NCBI GenBank assembly: GCA_046328115.1
Contig: JAXLXE010000003.1
Location: forward strand, 682,001 to 746,000
From: JAXLXE01 sp046328115
Lineage (GTDB): Bacteria; Chloroflexota; UBA6077; JACCZL01
Length of the DNA stretch: 64,000 nt
Direction: 5' to 3'
The notes under the pieces were generated by a model. It was not told the origin of the DNA. It made no database searches and saw only the letters and a list, made by a program, of their open reading frames with translations. Position 1 is the stretch's first letter. Every line of letters starts with the position of its first letter. Both the position numbers and the translations under genes were made by a program. Below are positions 26,351 through 34,900 of this stretch, in pieces.

Positions 26351-27133
26351 TCAGCGGCCCTTGAAGTCGGGTACGCGCTTCTCCACGAACGCGCGGGCAC
26401 CCTCGCGATGGTCCTGCGTCTGGCGGATGAAGCCCATGTTGGACGAGACCATATCCAGACTGGCGCGCAGGTCCATCCGCTGCTGGGCATAGACCATGCG
26501 CTTGATGGTGCGGATGGCGACGGCCGGACCATAGGCCAGGCGCTGTGCCAGCACGTAGGTCTCGCGCATCAGATCCTCCGGTGCGAAGACCTTGTTTACC
26601 AGGCCGATCCGCTCAGCCTCCTGCGCGTCGACGAAGTCGCCCGTCCACAGCAGCTCCAGCGCGCGCGCCGTGCCCACCAGACGCGGCAAGAAATAGCTGC
26701 CCCCGTCGCCCGGGATCAGTCCCACCTTGATGTACCCCTCGGAAAAACGCGCGCCCTCCGCCGCGTAGCGGATGTCGCACATCAATGCCATGTCCAGCCC
26801 AGCGCCCACAGCGGCGCCGTTCATCGCCGCGATCACCGGCTTGTCGATGGTCTCCAGGGTCAGCGGGATGCGGTGGATGACCTCCAGCCACTGCTTGTGG
26901 TGGTATCCATCCGCCGTCTCCCGCGCCGCCATGTTGCCCACGTCGCCGCCTGAGCAGAACGCGCGACCCGCGCCCGTCAGGACGATCACGTTTACCTCGT
27001 CGTTGGTGCGCGCGTCCTGGAGCGCCTCAACCCAGCGATCCAGCATCTCCGCGTCAAACGCGTTGAGGCGCTCCGGACGGTTCAGCGTGATCGTGGCCAC
27101 CCGATCCGCGATCTCGTAGAGCAACGTGCTCAC
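26351..27133 (-). CDS. Enoyl-CoA hydratase/isomerase family protein
   Basis: GTG 27133, 7 nt after GGAGG, gives 260 residues of the crotonase fold. Oxyanion-hole segments are FCSGGDVG and NGAAVGAGLDMALMCDIR. The first catalytic acid position is Glu in FSEGYIKVGL; the second is replaced by Asp in PGDGGS, a common variant. It should hydrate or isomerise enoyl-CoA esters. First gene of a two-gene operon with the acyl-CoA dehydrogenase; the substrate class is not evident. Confidence 0.9.
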   Translation of the reverse strand: MSTLLYEIADRVATITLNRPERLNAFDAEMLDRWVEALQDARTNDEVNVIVLTGAGRAFCSGGDVGNMAARETADGYHHKQWLEVIHRIPLTLETIDKPVIAAMNGAAVGAGLDMALMCDIRYAAEGARFSEGYIKVGLIPGDGGSYFLPRLVGTARALELLWTGDFVDAQEAERIGLVNKVFAPEDLMRETYVLAQRLAYGPAVAIRTIKRMVYAQQRMDLRASLDMVSSNMGFIRQTQDHREGARAFVEKRVPDFKGR

Positions 27134-27313
27134 TGGACAGCCTCCGCGCATTCGATGAAACGCCCGCCTGACGGACGCGACCTATGAGTCCGAGACGCCG
27201 ACCTCGGTCGACGCTCGGCGGAGAATAGTAGCGCCGAAGCGGCGAGACTGCCCCAGTTATGGTTTCATACCCAACACGTGGCTTGATCACAGACCAGTGA
27301 AGGACAGCAGTAC

Positions 27314-28966
27314 ATGAAGGGCGTTGCCGCCGTTGCCCGGATCCTCAAGCGCGAGGGCGTGGAGTACCTCTTCTGCTACCCCAGCAACCCGCTCATAGAG
27401 GCCTGCGCCGTGGAGGGGATCCGTCCCATCCTGGCGCGCACGGAGCGAACCGCGCTGAGCATGGCGGACGGCTACACCCGAGTGCACAACGGCACGAAGC
27501 TAGGCGTCTGCGTGGTCCAGCGCGCCTCCGGCTCGGAGAACACGTTCGGCGGCGTGGCCCAGCTCTACTCCGATGCCACGCCCGTGTTGCTCCTCCCCGG
27601 CGGCAACCCGCGACGGCGGGCCGGCGTCCGCTACTCCTTCGACGCGCGGGATCACTACCGCAATACCACCAAATGGGTGGAGAGCGTGACCATGCCGGAT
27701 CAGATTCCGGACCAGCTCCGCCGCGCGTTCAGCGCGCTACGCAACGGGCCCCGCGGGCCGGTGATGCTGGAGCTGCCGATGGACGTGGGCGCGGACGAGA
27801 TTGACGACGCGCTGATGGACGGCTACCGGCCGCCCCGCGGCCACCGCACCATGGCCGCGCCGGAGGAGGTGGCCGCGGCCGCGCGGGCGCTGGTGGAGGC
27901 CGCGCGGCCGGTCCTGCTGGCCGGCCAGGGCGTGCTCTACGCCGAGGCCACGGCGGAGCTACGTGAGCTCTCGGAGCTGCTCCAGGCTCCCGTCATGACC
28001 ACTATGAATGGCAAGAGCGCCTTCCCAGAGGACCACCCGCTGGCCCTGGGGGCCGCCGGCTCCTCCTGCACGGAGGCAGCCTACACCCTGCTGACGAAGG
28101 GGGACGTGCTCTTCGGCGTGGGCGCCAGCTTCTCCGCCAACACGTACTCCCACCTGATTCCTGCCGGCAAGCGGATGATCCAGCTCACGGTGGACGAGCG
28201 GCACCTGAACAACGACCAGCCGGTGGAGATCGGCCTGGTAGGAGACGCGGGCCTTGTCCTGCGCCAGGTGATCGAAGCCGTTCGCGGACTCTTGGGCGCT
28301 GGCGGGCGCGACGGCACGGCGATCCGGGCGGAGATCGCGGAGATTAAGCAACGCTGGCTGGCCCAGTGGATGCCCAGGCTCACCGACGACCAGGCGCCGA
28401 TCAACCCGTACCGGGTGATCCACGAGATGAACCGGGTGTTCGACCGGCGTAACACCATCATCACCCACGACGCGGGCAACCCGCGCGACCAGATGGTGCC
28501 GTTCTACGAGGCGCTGGAGCCACGCGGCTACCTGGGTTGGGGTAAGAGCACCCACCTGGGCTGGGGCTATGGCCTGGCCATGGGCGCCAAGCTGGCCGCA
28601 CCGGACAAGCTGGTGGTGAACTACATGGGGGACGCCGCGTTCGGCATGGTGGGCATGGAGGTCGAGAGCGCCGCGCGCGAGGGCATCGGCATTCTGACGG
28701 TGATCTCCAACAACCAGGGCATGGCCGGCTACGACCGCGGATATCCCAACGCCATGGAGCGATTCAAGTTCGGCACGCTGACTGGGCACTACGCGAAGCT
28801 GGCAGAAGCCCTGGGTGGCCACGGCGAGCGGGTGACCGAGCCATCCGAAGTGGCGCCCGCCCTCCAGCGCGGCATCGAGGCCACGAAGCGCGGCCAGCCA
28901 GCCGTGGTGGAGGTCATCACGCGCCAGGAGACCACCCTCTCTCGCTTTGGCCCGTGGAATGCGTAG
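27314..28966 (+). CDS. Thiamine-diphosphate enzyme, acetolactate-synthase-like
   Basis: The 550-residue protein has the three-domain ThDP layout. The PYR domain has the activating Glu in ARTERTALSMADGY (about residue 44), the central domain follows (190-330), and the PP domain has the Mg/ThDP motif GDAAFGMVGMEVESA closed by SNNQGM. Acetolactate synthase is the best-known relative, but no small regulatory subunit or ilv genes are nearby. Oxalyl-CoA-, sulfoacetaldehyde- or benzoylformate-type activities are all possible. It is divergent from the enoyl-CoA hydratase operon. Confidence 0.88.
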   Translation: MKGVAAVARILKREGVEYLFCYPSNPLIEACAVEGIRPILARTERTALSMADGYTRVHNGTKLGVCVVQRASGSENTFGGVAQLYSDATPVLLLPGGNPRRRAGVRYSFDARDHYRNTTKWVESVTMPDQIPDQLRRAFSALRNGPRGPVMLELPMDVGADEIDDALMDGYRPPRGHRTMAAPEEVAAAARALVEAARPVLLAGQGVLYAEATAELRELSELLQAPVMTTMNGKSAFPEDHPLALGAAGSSCTEAAYTLLTKGDVLFGVGASFSANTYSHLIPAGKRMIQLTVDERHLNNDQPVEIGLVGDAGLVLRQVIEAVRGLLGAGGRDGTAIRAEIAEIKQRWLAQWMPRLTDDQAPINPYRVIHEMNRVFDRRNTIITHDAGNPRDQMVPFYEALEPRGYLGWGKSTHLGWGYGLAMGAKLAAPDKLVVNYMGDAAFGMVGMEVESAAREGIGILTVISNNQGMAGYDRGYPNAMERFKFGTLTGHYAKLAEALGGHGERVTEPSEVAPALQRGIEATKRGQPAVVEVITRQETTLSRFGPWNA

Positions 28967-29237
28967 GCCGGGCACCGTGGCATCAGATCTCCATCCACCA
29001 CCCAACGAGATCGACTTCCCGCCGAGCACCCCAGACGGAGTGGCGATAGCCCCAGACCCCCGCCGCATCCTGAGGTCACGAAGGATCGAAAGCGGCCCTA
29101 CAGCGATGCCCAACTAACACTGCGATGGGCCGCTCCGCCCGCGGAAATCGTCCGCCCTGCGTACCGACTTTGGCGCCAGGCGTGTGCGCCGATGGGCGCT
29201 TACCGTGTGGGTGAGGGGCTCGAACGGGATCCAGGGC
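28967..29237. other. Intergenic region without recognisable gene
   Basis: About 270 bp between the ThDP enzyme gene and the broken PIN-like gene. The short ORFs here lack ribosome sites and have no family resemblance. It probably contains remains of the downstream pseudogene and possibly other decayed sequence. I see no RNA gene. Confidence 0.4.
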
Positions 29238-29616
29238 CAGAAACGGATGTGCCAGCTACCCTGCCGTGCGGCCCGATCACGGACGACTGGACACTCTCCA
29301 GGAGCAACGGTGCGTCTGGGTGCCAAGTTCCGGCCCGCGGCCACGTGGCGACCTGGGGATGTTCGGCGGAACGCAAAGTTGAGGCGATGATCATGAACCA
29401 CGACCAGTTCCGGTACCAGCCGGAGCGTTCTGTCGTCGTTTGTGACAGACGCGTGAGCGCCGTATGCCGCGAGGGCGCGCACACTTGCCAATCATCGTGG
29501 TCGCGCACCAGCGCGTGATTGACCTCGATCAGCCGAGACACCCGGATATCAGGGCGCCACGGGAGACCAGTGGATTGAATCGGGAAATTCTGGCCCAGGA
29601 CAACGTGGATGGGCAA
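29238..29616 (-). pseudogene. Frameshifted PIN-like toxin gene
   Basis: The minus strand reads VVLGQNFPI, then VSRLIEVNHALVRDHDDWQV in one frame up to about 29482. The sense then continues in a second frame as RALAAYGAHASVTNDDR and LVPELVVVHDHRLNF. A third stretch, back in the first frame, has DAPLLLESVQ. Read together these resemble the Asp/Asn-rich PIN-like proteins commonly encoded beside DUF433 genes (the Q/DQNFP start and a VTNDD motif). At least two frame changes are needed, so the gene is broken unless the sequence has errors. It directly follows the DUF433 gene, as expected for a toxin-antitoxin pair. Confidence 0.55.
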
Positions 29617-29624
29617 GCGCGATC

Positions 29625-30098
29625 CTAGGCGGCGTGGAGGGTGCGTTCCAGCTCGACGGCCTGCGCGATCGCGTCCTCCGTCGCGTCCGGGTACATCGAT
29701 CGGATGGTCTCGATCGGGTAGCCCAATCGAGCCAGATCAAAGAGGAGGGCTGAGGTGATCATCGTTCCGGGCACGCGCGGCTCCCCGTGGAGTTTGCCGG
29801 GGACGATGCGAAGCAGTGGGCGCGGCTCCACCAGGTCGGGACCAGCGGCATAGGGCCGCACAAGATCAAGCATGGTCACGCTGGCACCCTGTCGGGTGGC
29901 ATCCGCCCGCTCCGCGATATCCTCGCTTCGGAGGAAATAGAGCGCCCCGTCGCGTGACACCGCGACGACCTCCGCCAGACGATCTCGTGCGAAGCCATCG
30001 CGATCCAGCTCGGCGAGCATGCGGCGAACCTCGGACATCGAGACTCGAGTGAAGTGCTGACCACGGCGGACGGCGTGGATAGCGCGAACGGCTAGCAA
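29625..30098 (-). CDS. DUF433-domain protein, putative antitoxin, N-terminally shortened
   Basis: The C-terminal half (about residues 93-155) is a DUF433 winged-helix-like domain: IVPGKLHGEPRVPGTMITSALL, LARLGYPIETI and MYPDATEDAIAQAVELE. The middle part matches the region that normally follows a MerR-like HTH (AVRAIHAVRRGQHFTRVSMSEVRRML). The HTH itself is missing: the frame stays open upstream but does not encode it, and the best start is a TTG without a ribosome site. DUF433 proteins are usually antitoxins to PIN-like nucleases, which fits the broken gene just downstream. Probably a decaying remnant. Confidence 0.65.
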   Translation of the reverse strand: MLAVRAIHAVRRGQHFTRVSMSEVRRMLAELDRDGFARDRLAEVVAVSRDGALYFLRSEDIAERADATRQGASVTMLDLVRPYAAGPDLVEPRPLLRIVPGKLHGEPRVPGTMITSALLFDLARLGYPIETIRSMYPDATEDAIAQAVELERTLHAA

Positions 30099-30205
30099 AT
30101 CACCCGACTCTGGTCGTGGGGCGGCCCCGCCGTAGTACGAGGTTCCGGAGATGTGGTGGATCGCTACCGCTACAATGGCCGGAGCGAGTGCGTCGGAGAG
30201 GAACC

Positions 30206-30478
30206 ATGGTCACCGAGACCGCCAGTGTTCGCTACTTGGTCAGCGACGTGCCCGCCGCCGTCGACTTCTACACGCGGCACCTGGGGTTCACGGTGGAGTT
30301 GGATGCGTCGCCGGCGTTCGCGGCGGTGGTGCGCGGGCCGCTGCGCCTGCTGCTGAGCGGGGCGCGGAGCTCGGCGGGGCGACCGATGCCCGACGGCAGC
30401 GTCCCGGCGCCCGGCGGCTCCCAGATCCTCCTCGAAGACCCCTCGGGCAACCCCGTGGAGCCGTTCCAGCCGGGCTGA
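30206..30478 (+). CDS. VOC (glyoxalase-fold) protein with internal deletion
   Basis: ATG 30206 behind GGAGAGG gives 90 residues. The start (SVRYLVSDVPAAVDFYTRHLGF) and the end (QILLEDPSGNPVE) are typical of a VOC superfamily protein. The family normally runs to about 120-130 residues, with roughly 30-35 residues between a PGG near position 71 and the final GG.QILLEDPSGNP strand; here these two points are joined directly. An in-frame deletion between short PGG-coding repeats explains this. The missing stretch holds a helix and strands of the second beta-alpha-beta module, so metal binding is probably lost. Confidence 0.75.
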   Translation: MVTETASVRYLVSDVPAAVDFYTRHLGFTVELDASPAFAAVVRGPLRLLLSGARSSAGRPMPDGSVPAPGGSQILLEDPSGNPVEPFQPG

Positions 30479-30600
30479 TCTCCGGACCTTCGGGAGTGGC
30501 GCACCGTCCGGTCCGTGCCAATCATGCACGCGCCTGTAAACCCAGAATGGTCAACGTAGTCCGCCCCCATCACAACGTCTAGCGTGACCCATCCCCCAGC
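30479..30600. other. Intergenic spacer before repeat copy A
   Basis: About 120 bp between the VOC gene and the repeat. I see no gene, hairpin or promoter of note. Confidence 0.4.
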
Positions 30601-30862
30601 GCCGCGGCATAGCTACTAGTAGAGGTTCGGGCCGCCCGCTCGCGTAGACCCAGCTCCAGTCCCCCCGTTCACCACTTCTCGCACCGCGGCCAGCACTTTT
30701 GTCACCAAAAACGCTTCTGCCACCACCCGCGCCGCACCCGGGTTCGAAACTATCGCGCACCAATGCAATTCTCGCAGTCGCCAGACTCGTCCCATCCGCC
30801 CGCGGGGTTTTGGCGTTTTGGCACTTTTGTCACGCCACTGGCACACAAGAACAACACACATC
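30601..30862 (-). repeat. Dispersed repeat, copy A (about 262 bp)
   Basis: Read on the minus strand this element aligns over its full length with 60644-60900. The longest identical block is 34 nt (30805-30838 here, 60668-60701 in copy B), containing GCGTGACAAAAGTG and CGCCAAAAC. Other conserved blocks are ATTGCATTG, TGCGCGATAGT, TTGGTGACAAAAG and the terminal CTATGCCGCGGC. GTGACAAAAG occurs twice in each copy, roughly 115 bp apart. Copy A ends 37 bp before the xylB start. A conserved minus-strand reading frame of about 60 residues (WRDKSAKTPKP motif) exists in both copies but has no ribosome site. Confidence 0.85.
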
Positions 30863-30884
30863 AGCGCCGTGCGGCGCGATCCGC

Positions 30885-30890
30885 TAGACT
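30885..30890 (+). promoter_or_regulatory. Putative -10 element of xylB
   Basis: TAGACT lies only 9 nt before the xylB ATG. No good -35 element is visible. If it is used, the mRNA would be leaderless or nearly so, which agrees with the lack of a Shine-Dalgarno site before xylB. Confidence 0.35.
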
Positions 30891-30899
30891 GCTCTCGCT

Positions 30900-32360
30900 A
30901 TGGCTCGGCGTGTCTTCCTGGGCATCGACTGCGGGACGCAGTCCACCAAGGCAGTGCTGGTGGACGCGGATTCGCTGGCCGTCGTTGCCGTGGGCCGCGG
31001 GGCGCACGACCTGATCGAGGCGGCGGATGGCACCCGCGAGCAGCAGCCGGCCTGGTGGATCGAGGCGCTCATCGCAGCAACGCGGGAGGCACTGGCCGCG
31101 GCCGGGCCCGTGGAGATCGCCGGCGTGGGCGTCTCAGGCCAGCAGCACGGTCTAGTCTGCCTGGACGCTACCCAGCAACCGATCCGCGCCGCCAAGCTCT
31201 GGAACGACACCACCACGGGGCCGGACTGCGCGTGGCTCACCCGCAAGCTGGGCGGTCTGGAGGCGGTGCTAGCCCTGACGGGCAACGCCTTCGTCCCCGG
31301 CTATACCGCGCCCAAGATCTCCTGGCTGCACCGCTCCGAGCCGGAGACCTACTCCGCCACGCGCCAGATGTGCCTGCCGCACGACTACATCAACCTCTGG
31401 CTCACCGGCGAGTACGCCACTGAGCCGGGCGACGCCTCCGGCACCGGCTACTTCGACATTCGCACGCTGTCCTACAGCCAGCAGGTGCTGGCGCTCCTGG
31501 ACGGCGAGCGCGACTGGGCGGCCACCCTGCCGCCGGTGGTACCCTCGCTGAGCACCGTGGGGCGGCTTCGGCCGGCCGCGGCGGAGGCGCTGGGCATCGC
31601 GCCCGGAGCACCAGTCTCGGGCGGCGGCGGCGACAATGCCTGCGCGGCCATCGGCATCGGCGCCGTCTCGGAAGGGCCGGTGGTGGTGAGCCTGGGCACC
31701 AGCGGCACGGCGTTCACCTATCGAAACGCGCCGGCCGTTGATCCACTGGGCGAAGTGTGCGGCTTCTGCAGCTCCACCGGTGGCTGGCTGCCGCTGAGCT
31801 GCACGCTGAACTGCACCGGCGTCACCGAGTGGGTCCGGCGCCTGTTTGGCCTGGACCACGCGGGGATCGAGGCTGCGCTGGCCGCGACCCAGCCGGGCGC
31901 GGATGGCCTCTCATTCTTGCCCTACCTGGACGGAGAGCGCACACCGAATCTGCCGGACGCCGCCGGCCGCTTCCACGGCCTCCGGACCGGCCACGATCGC
32001 GACCAGATCGTCCGCGCCGTGCTGGAGGGCGTCAGCTTTGGCCTGGCGTACCAGCTCGAGGCGCTGCGGCGGACCGGAGTGGCGCCCACGCGGATCACGC
32101 TGGTGGGGGGTGGCGCCGCCTCAACCGCCTGGGGCCAGCTCCTGGCGGACGTGCTGCAACTACCGGTTGGCCGCCCAGAGATCACGGAGGCAGCCGCCTC
32201 CGGCGGCGCGCTACAGTCGCGTTGGGTGGTGGACGGCCAGGCGCCGCCGCAGCCCCTCCTATCTGCCACCTGGGAGCCGCGGTCGTCGACTCTGCTGGAT
32301 GAAGCAGCGCAGCGCGTTGCGGCTATGCGCCAGCAGCTACATACCACCGCCGGCGCCTGA
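30900..32360 (+). CDS. xylB: Xylulokinase-type FGGY carbohydrate kinase
   Basis: The 486-residue protein has the FGGY kinase layout: ATP-binding phosphate-1 motif GIDCGTQSTKAVL at the N-terminus, GVGVSGQQHGLVCLD (a xylulokinase-type motif), SLGTSGTAFT in the second domain and VGGGAASTAWGQLLADVL near the end. It should phosphorylate D-xylulose or a close ketose at the expense of ATP. Length is normal. No Shine-Dalgarno precedes the ATG, and repeat copy A lies just upstream. The next gene encodes a solute-binding lipoprotein, so sugar uptake and use may be linked. Confidence 0.92.
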   Translation: MARRVFLGIDCGTQSTKAVLVDADSLAVVAVGRGAHDLIEAADGTREQQPAWWIEALIAATREALAAAGPVEIAGVGVSGQQHGLVCLDATQQPIRAAKLWNDTTTGPDCAWLTRKLGGLEAVLALTGNAFVPGYTAPKISWLHRSEPETYSATRQMCLPHDYINLWLTGEYATEPGDASGTGYFDIRTLSYSQQVLALLDGERDWAATLPPVVPSLSTVGRLRPAAAEALGIAPGAPVSGGGGDNACAAIGIGAVSEGPVVVSLGTSGTAFTYRNAPAVDPLGEVCGFCSSTGGWLPLSCTLNCTGVTEWVRRLFGLDHAGIEAALAATQPGADGLSFLPYLDGERTPNLPDAAGRFHGLRTGHDRDQIVRAVLEGVSFGLAYQLEALRRTGVAPTRITLVGGGAASTAWGQLLADVLQLPVGRPEITEAAASGGALQSRWVVDGQAPPQPLLSATWEPRSSTLLDEAAQRVAAMRQQLHTTAGA

Positions 32361-32460
32361 CCCCTCCAGGCCATCAGGCGACATTCATTTCGCTACACTA
32401 GGCGCGTCTCTTTGGCGCTCTGCGCGAAGGCGCGGGTCCTCGGACGATGGGAGGTCTTGG

Positions 32461-34146
32461 GTGCGCGTATCTCGGAGCGCTGGCGTGAGTCGCCGCGCGT
32501 TCATCCTGCTCACGGGTGGGGCGGCCGGCCTGGGGCTGCTATCCGCCTGCTCGTCGCCAACGGCTCCGGCAGCCGGAGGAAGCTCCAGCGGGCCGGCTGC
32601 CCTTGCCACCAGCAAGCCCATCGCGCCCGTGGCGGCCACCGCCTCGCCCGCCGCCGCGGGGGCGCCGGTCGCGGCAGCCTCACCAGTCGCGGCCTCCGCC
32701 GCGCCCGCCGCGAAGCGCGGCGGCACGCTCACGCTGCTCCGCACGGCGGCGATCACGTCGTTCAACCCCACTCAGATCAATCCGGGCCACTACCCATTCC
32801 TGCGCGCGCTCTACAACACCCCGATCCGTTACGACCAGAACCTCAACCCGGTACCGGACCTGGCCGAGAAATTCGAGCTGGGTGGCGATGGGCTGTCGCT
32901 GAAAATCGAGCTCAAGAAGGGCGTCACGTTCCACTCTGGCCGTGAGCTCACCTCCGACGACGTGGTCTTCACCCTGGAGTGGTTCAAGGACCCGAAGAAC
33001 AACTCGGCCATCCGCGCCGCCGTGGGGCTGGTGACCAAGGCCGAGACGCCAGACAAGTACACGGTAGTCCTGAGATTTGACCGGCCCAACCCCGGCGTGT
33101 ACGACATGCTGGATCTGCTCTTCATCGTGGACAAGAACACGGTGGACAAGTACGCCAGCTCCGGCGGCGGCACCGGGCCGTTCAAGCTCGCAGAGTACCA
33201 GCCGGGCGAGCTCGCGCGCTTCACGCCGTACGAGGGCTATTTCGAGAAGGGCAAGCCGTACCTGGCCGAATACGTGGTGAAGCAGGTGGCGGACGCCCAG
33301 ACGATGGCGCTCCAGCTCGAGAGCGGCTCGGCTGATGTGGTCTGGATTCCGAACTACAACGACCTGGTGCGGCTCTCCAAGGACCCCAAGTTCCAGGTCT
33401 CACCGGGTGCACCCGGCGCCTTCTACTGGGATATCGCGGTGAACACCTCGAAGCCGGATCTGGGCGACAAACGCGTGCGCCAAGCTATCAGCTACGCGGT
33501 AGATCGCGAGCGCTTCGCCCGCACCGCGATGGCCGGACTGGTGGAGCCCACGAGCCTGAACATGCCCAGGAGCTCCTGGGCCTACTTCCCGGAGCTGGAA
33601 GGCAAACACAAGCGGGACATGGCAAAGGCGAAGCAGCTCATGGCTGACGCCGGCAAGTCAGCCGGATTCGAGGTGGTCCTGCTGACCAGCGCCAAGCGCG
33701 CGGCTGGCATGCGCGAGCTAGCAGAGATCCTCCAGAGCGATCTGGCGGAGATCGGCATCAAGGCGAAGATCGAGGACGTGGAGCTGGCGCAGTACGAGGA
33801 GCGCCAGCAGAACTCCGTCTTCGATCTGAGCATCCACAGCTACGGCCGCGCAAACAAGGACCCAGGCACGCTATACACCGGCGCGGTCGCGTGGTTCGCA
33901 AAGGGTGGCTGGACCAAGATTGATGACGCGGACTACGCCGCGATGATCCAGAAGGCCGGCAGCCTGGTGGACCGAGAGCAGCGCAAGGCCGAGTATCGCA
34001 AGATCCAGGAGTACGTGCTGGACCAGAGCTTCACCATCCCCGTCTGCGAGCAACCACGGGCGTTCGCGTGGCGGGCCCACGTGAAGAACTTCGCGGTGAC
34101 GCTGGACAACGTGCCTTACGTGTCAGAGATCTGGCTGGACAAATAG
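32461..34146 (+). CDS. ABC transporter solute-binding lipoprotein (family 5)
   Basis: GTG 32461, 6 nt after GGAGGT, gives 561 residues. The N-terminus has SRRAFILLTGG followed by the lipobox LSAC, then an Ala/Pro/Ser-rich linker. The family 5 binding domain follows, with GGTLTLLRTAAITSFNP, FELGGDGLSLKIELKKGV and VRQAISYAVDRERFA. It binds oligopeptides or, in some relatives, sugars or glycosides. It lies about 100 bp after xylB, and no permease genes are adjacent, so this is an orphan binding protein. It is related to but distinct from the one at 19603-21303. Confidence 0.9.
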   Translation: MRVSRSAGVSRRAFILLTGGAAGLGLLSACSSPTAPAAGGSSSGPAALATSKPIAPVAATASPAAAGAPVAAASPVAASAAPAAKRGGTLTLLRTAAITSFNPTQINPGHYPFLRALYNTPIRYDQNLNPVPDLAEKFELGGDGLSLKIELKKGVTFHSGRELTSDDVVFTLEWFKDPKNNSAIRAAVGLVTKAETPDKYTVVLRFDRPNPGVYDMLDLLFIVDKNTVDKYASSGGGTGPFKLAEYQPGELARFTPYEGYFEKGKPYLAEYVVKQVADAQTMALQLESGSADVVWIPNYNDLVRLSKDPKFQVSPGAPGAFYWDIAVNTSKPDLGDKRVRQAISYAVDRERFARTAMAGLVEPTSLNMPRSSWAYFPELEGKHKRDMAKAKQLMADAGKSAGFEVVLLTSAKRAAGMRELAEILQSDLAEIGIKAKIEDVELAQYEERQQNSVFDLSIHSYGRANKDPGTLYTGAVAWFAKGGWTKIDDADYAAMIQKAGSLVDREQRKAEYRKIQEYVLDQSFTIPVCEQPRAFAWRAHVKNFAVTLDNVPYVSEIWLDK

Positions 34147-34171
34147 CGGCGAACAGCGCGGGGCCCGGCGC

Positions 34172-34780
34172 TCAGTCTGGGATCTGCTGCGCGCGGGCCT
34201 GCTGCAGCACCCGCCGGAGCACCTCTAACGGCTGTGCACCCTCCACGGCGTAGTTGCCGATCACGATGGTGGGCACCGCTCGGACCCCTAGCTGCTGGGA
34301 GACGGCCTCAAGCTGCAGTAGCTGCTCCCGCATCCGGTCCGACTCCAGGGCGTGGCGCAGGTCCGCCGCGTCCAGGCCCACGGAGCCGCCTACATCCACC
34401 AGCACGTCCACCTGGCCAATGTCGCGGTCCTCGCCGAAGTAGGCTTTGAACAGGGCCAGGCGGAACGGCTCAAACAGGCCGCGCTCGCGGGCGTACTCGG
34501 CGGCCTCGTGCGCCTTGCGGGAGCGCGGCTTCGAGGTGGGTGGGCGCATGTCCATGCCGTAACGCTCGGCCATCACACCCACGCCCGAAGCCCACTTCTG
34601 GCGCGACTGCTCCAGCGCGGAGCCACTCAAATCTGGAAGCGGGACCGGCTCCGGCCGTAGCTCGTAAGGCATCCAGTCAACGGCCAGCCCCTCTTCGGCT
34701 GCCAGCTTGGCCAAGGGACCCTCGGCCAGATAGCACCACGGTCAGACGAAATCAGAAAAAACTGTCACTCGATCTGACAT
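34172..34780 (-). CDS. DsbA/FrnE-family thiol oxidoreductase, candidate selenoprotein (UPWC)
   Basis: The true start is ATG 34780, 6 nt after GGAGG. The frame reads RVTVFSDFV, then a TGA at codon 13 (34742-34744), then PWCYLAEGPLAKLA, continuing without interruption to 34172. The TGA occupies the first Cys of the family's CPWC redox motif; Cys16 is intact. The 202-residue product, counting the UGA codon as an amino acid, has the thioredoxin fold with an all-helical insertion and the cis-Pro region VRAVPTIVIGN typical of DsbA/FrnE proteins. A hairpin with a GGUCC loop follows the UGA at SECIS distance. Sec insertion is therefore the best reading; a truncated gene starting at an internal codon would lack the active site. 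Confidence 0.82.
34708..34728 (-). promoter_or_regulatory. Candidate bacterial SECIS element (DsbA-like gene)
   Basis: On the minus strand an 8-bp stem (34721-34728 with 34708-34715, one G-U pair) closes a 5-nt GGUCC loop. The loop begins 22 nt after the UGA at 34742-34744. The E. coli fdhF SECIS has a very similar GGUCU loop at about the same distance, so position and loop both fit SelB recognition. Confidence 0.7.
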
Positions 34781-34900
34781 GCCAGGCCTCCGAATCCCCA
34801 CTGGTTGCGCTCATCGTACCCGATGTGTCTTCCGCAACGCGCCCTGGGCGTTGATAGACTTGACGGAGGTGGTCGCGGCAGTGCTCAGGAGGATCGCGAA

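Noticed and set aside
29114..29491. Independent 125-residue protein on the minus strand
   Set aside because: Only its first 40 or so residues make sense, and they complete the frameshifted PIN-like gene; the rest is low-quality sequence without a family.
30730..30760. tRNA-like GGTTCGAAAC in repeat copy A
   Set aside because: No acceptor, D or anticodon arm can be formed around it, and copy B has a different sequence at this place.
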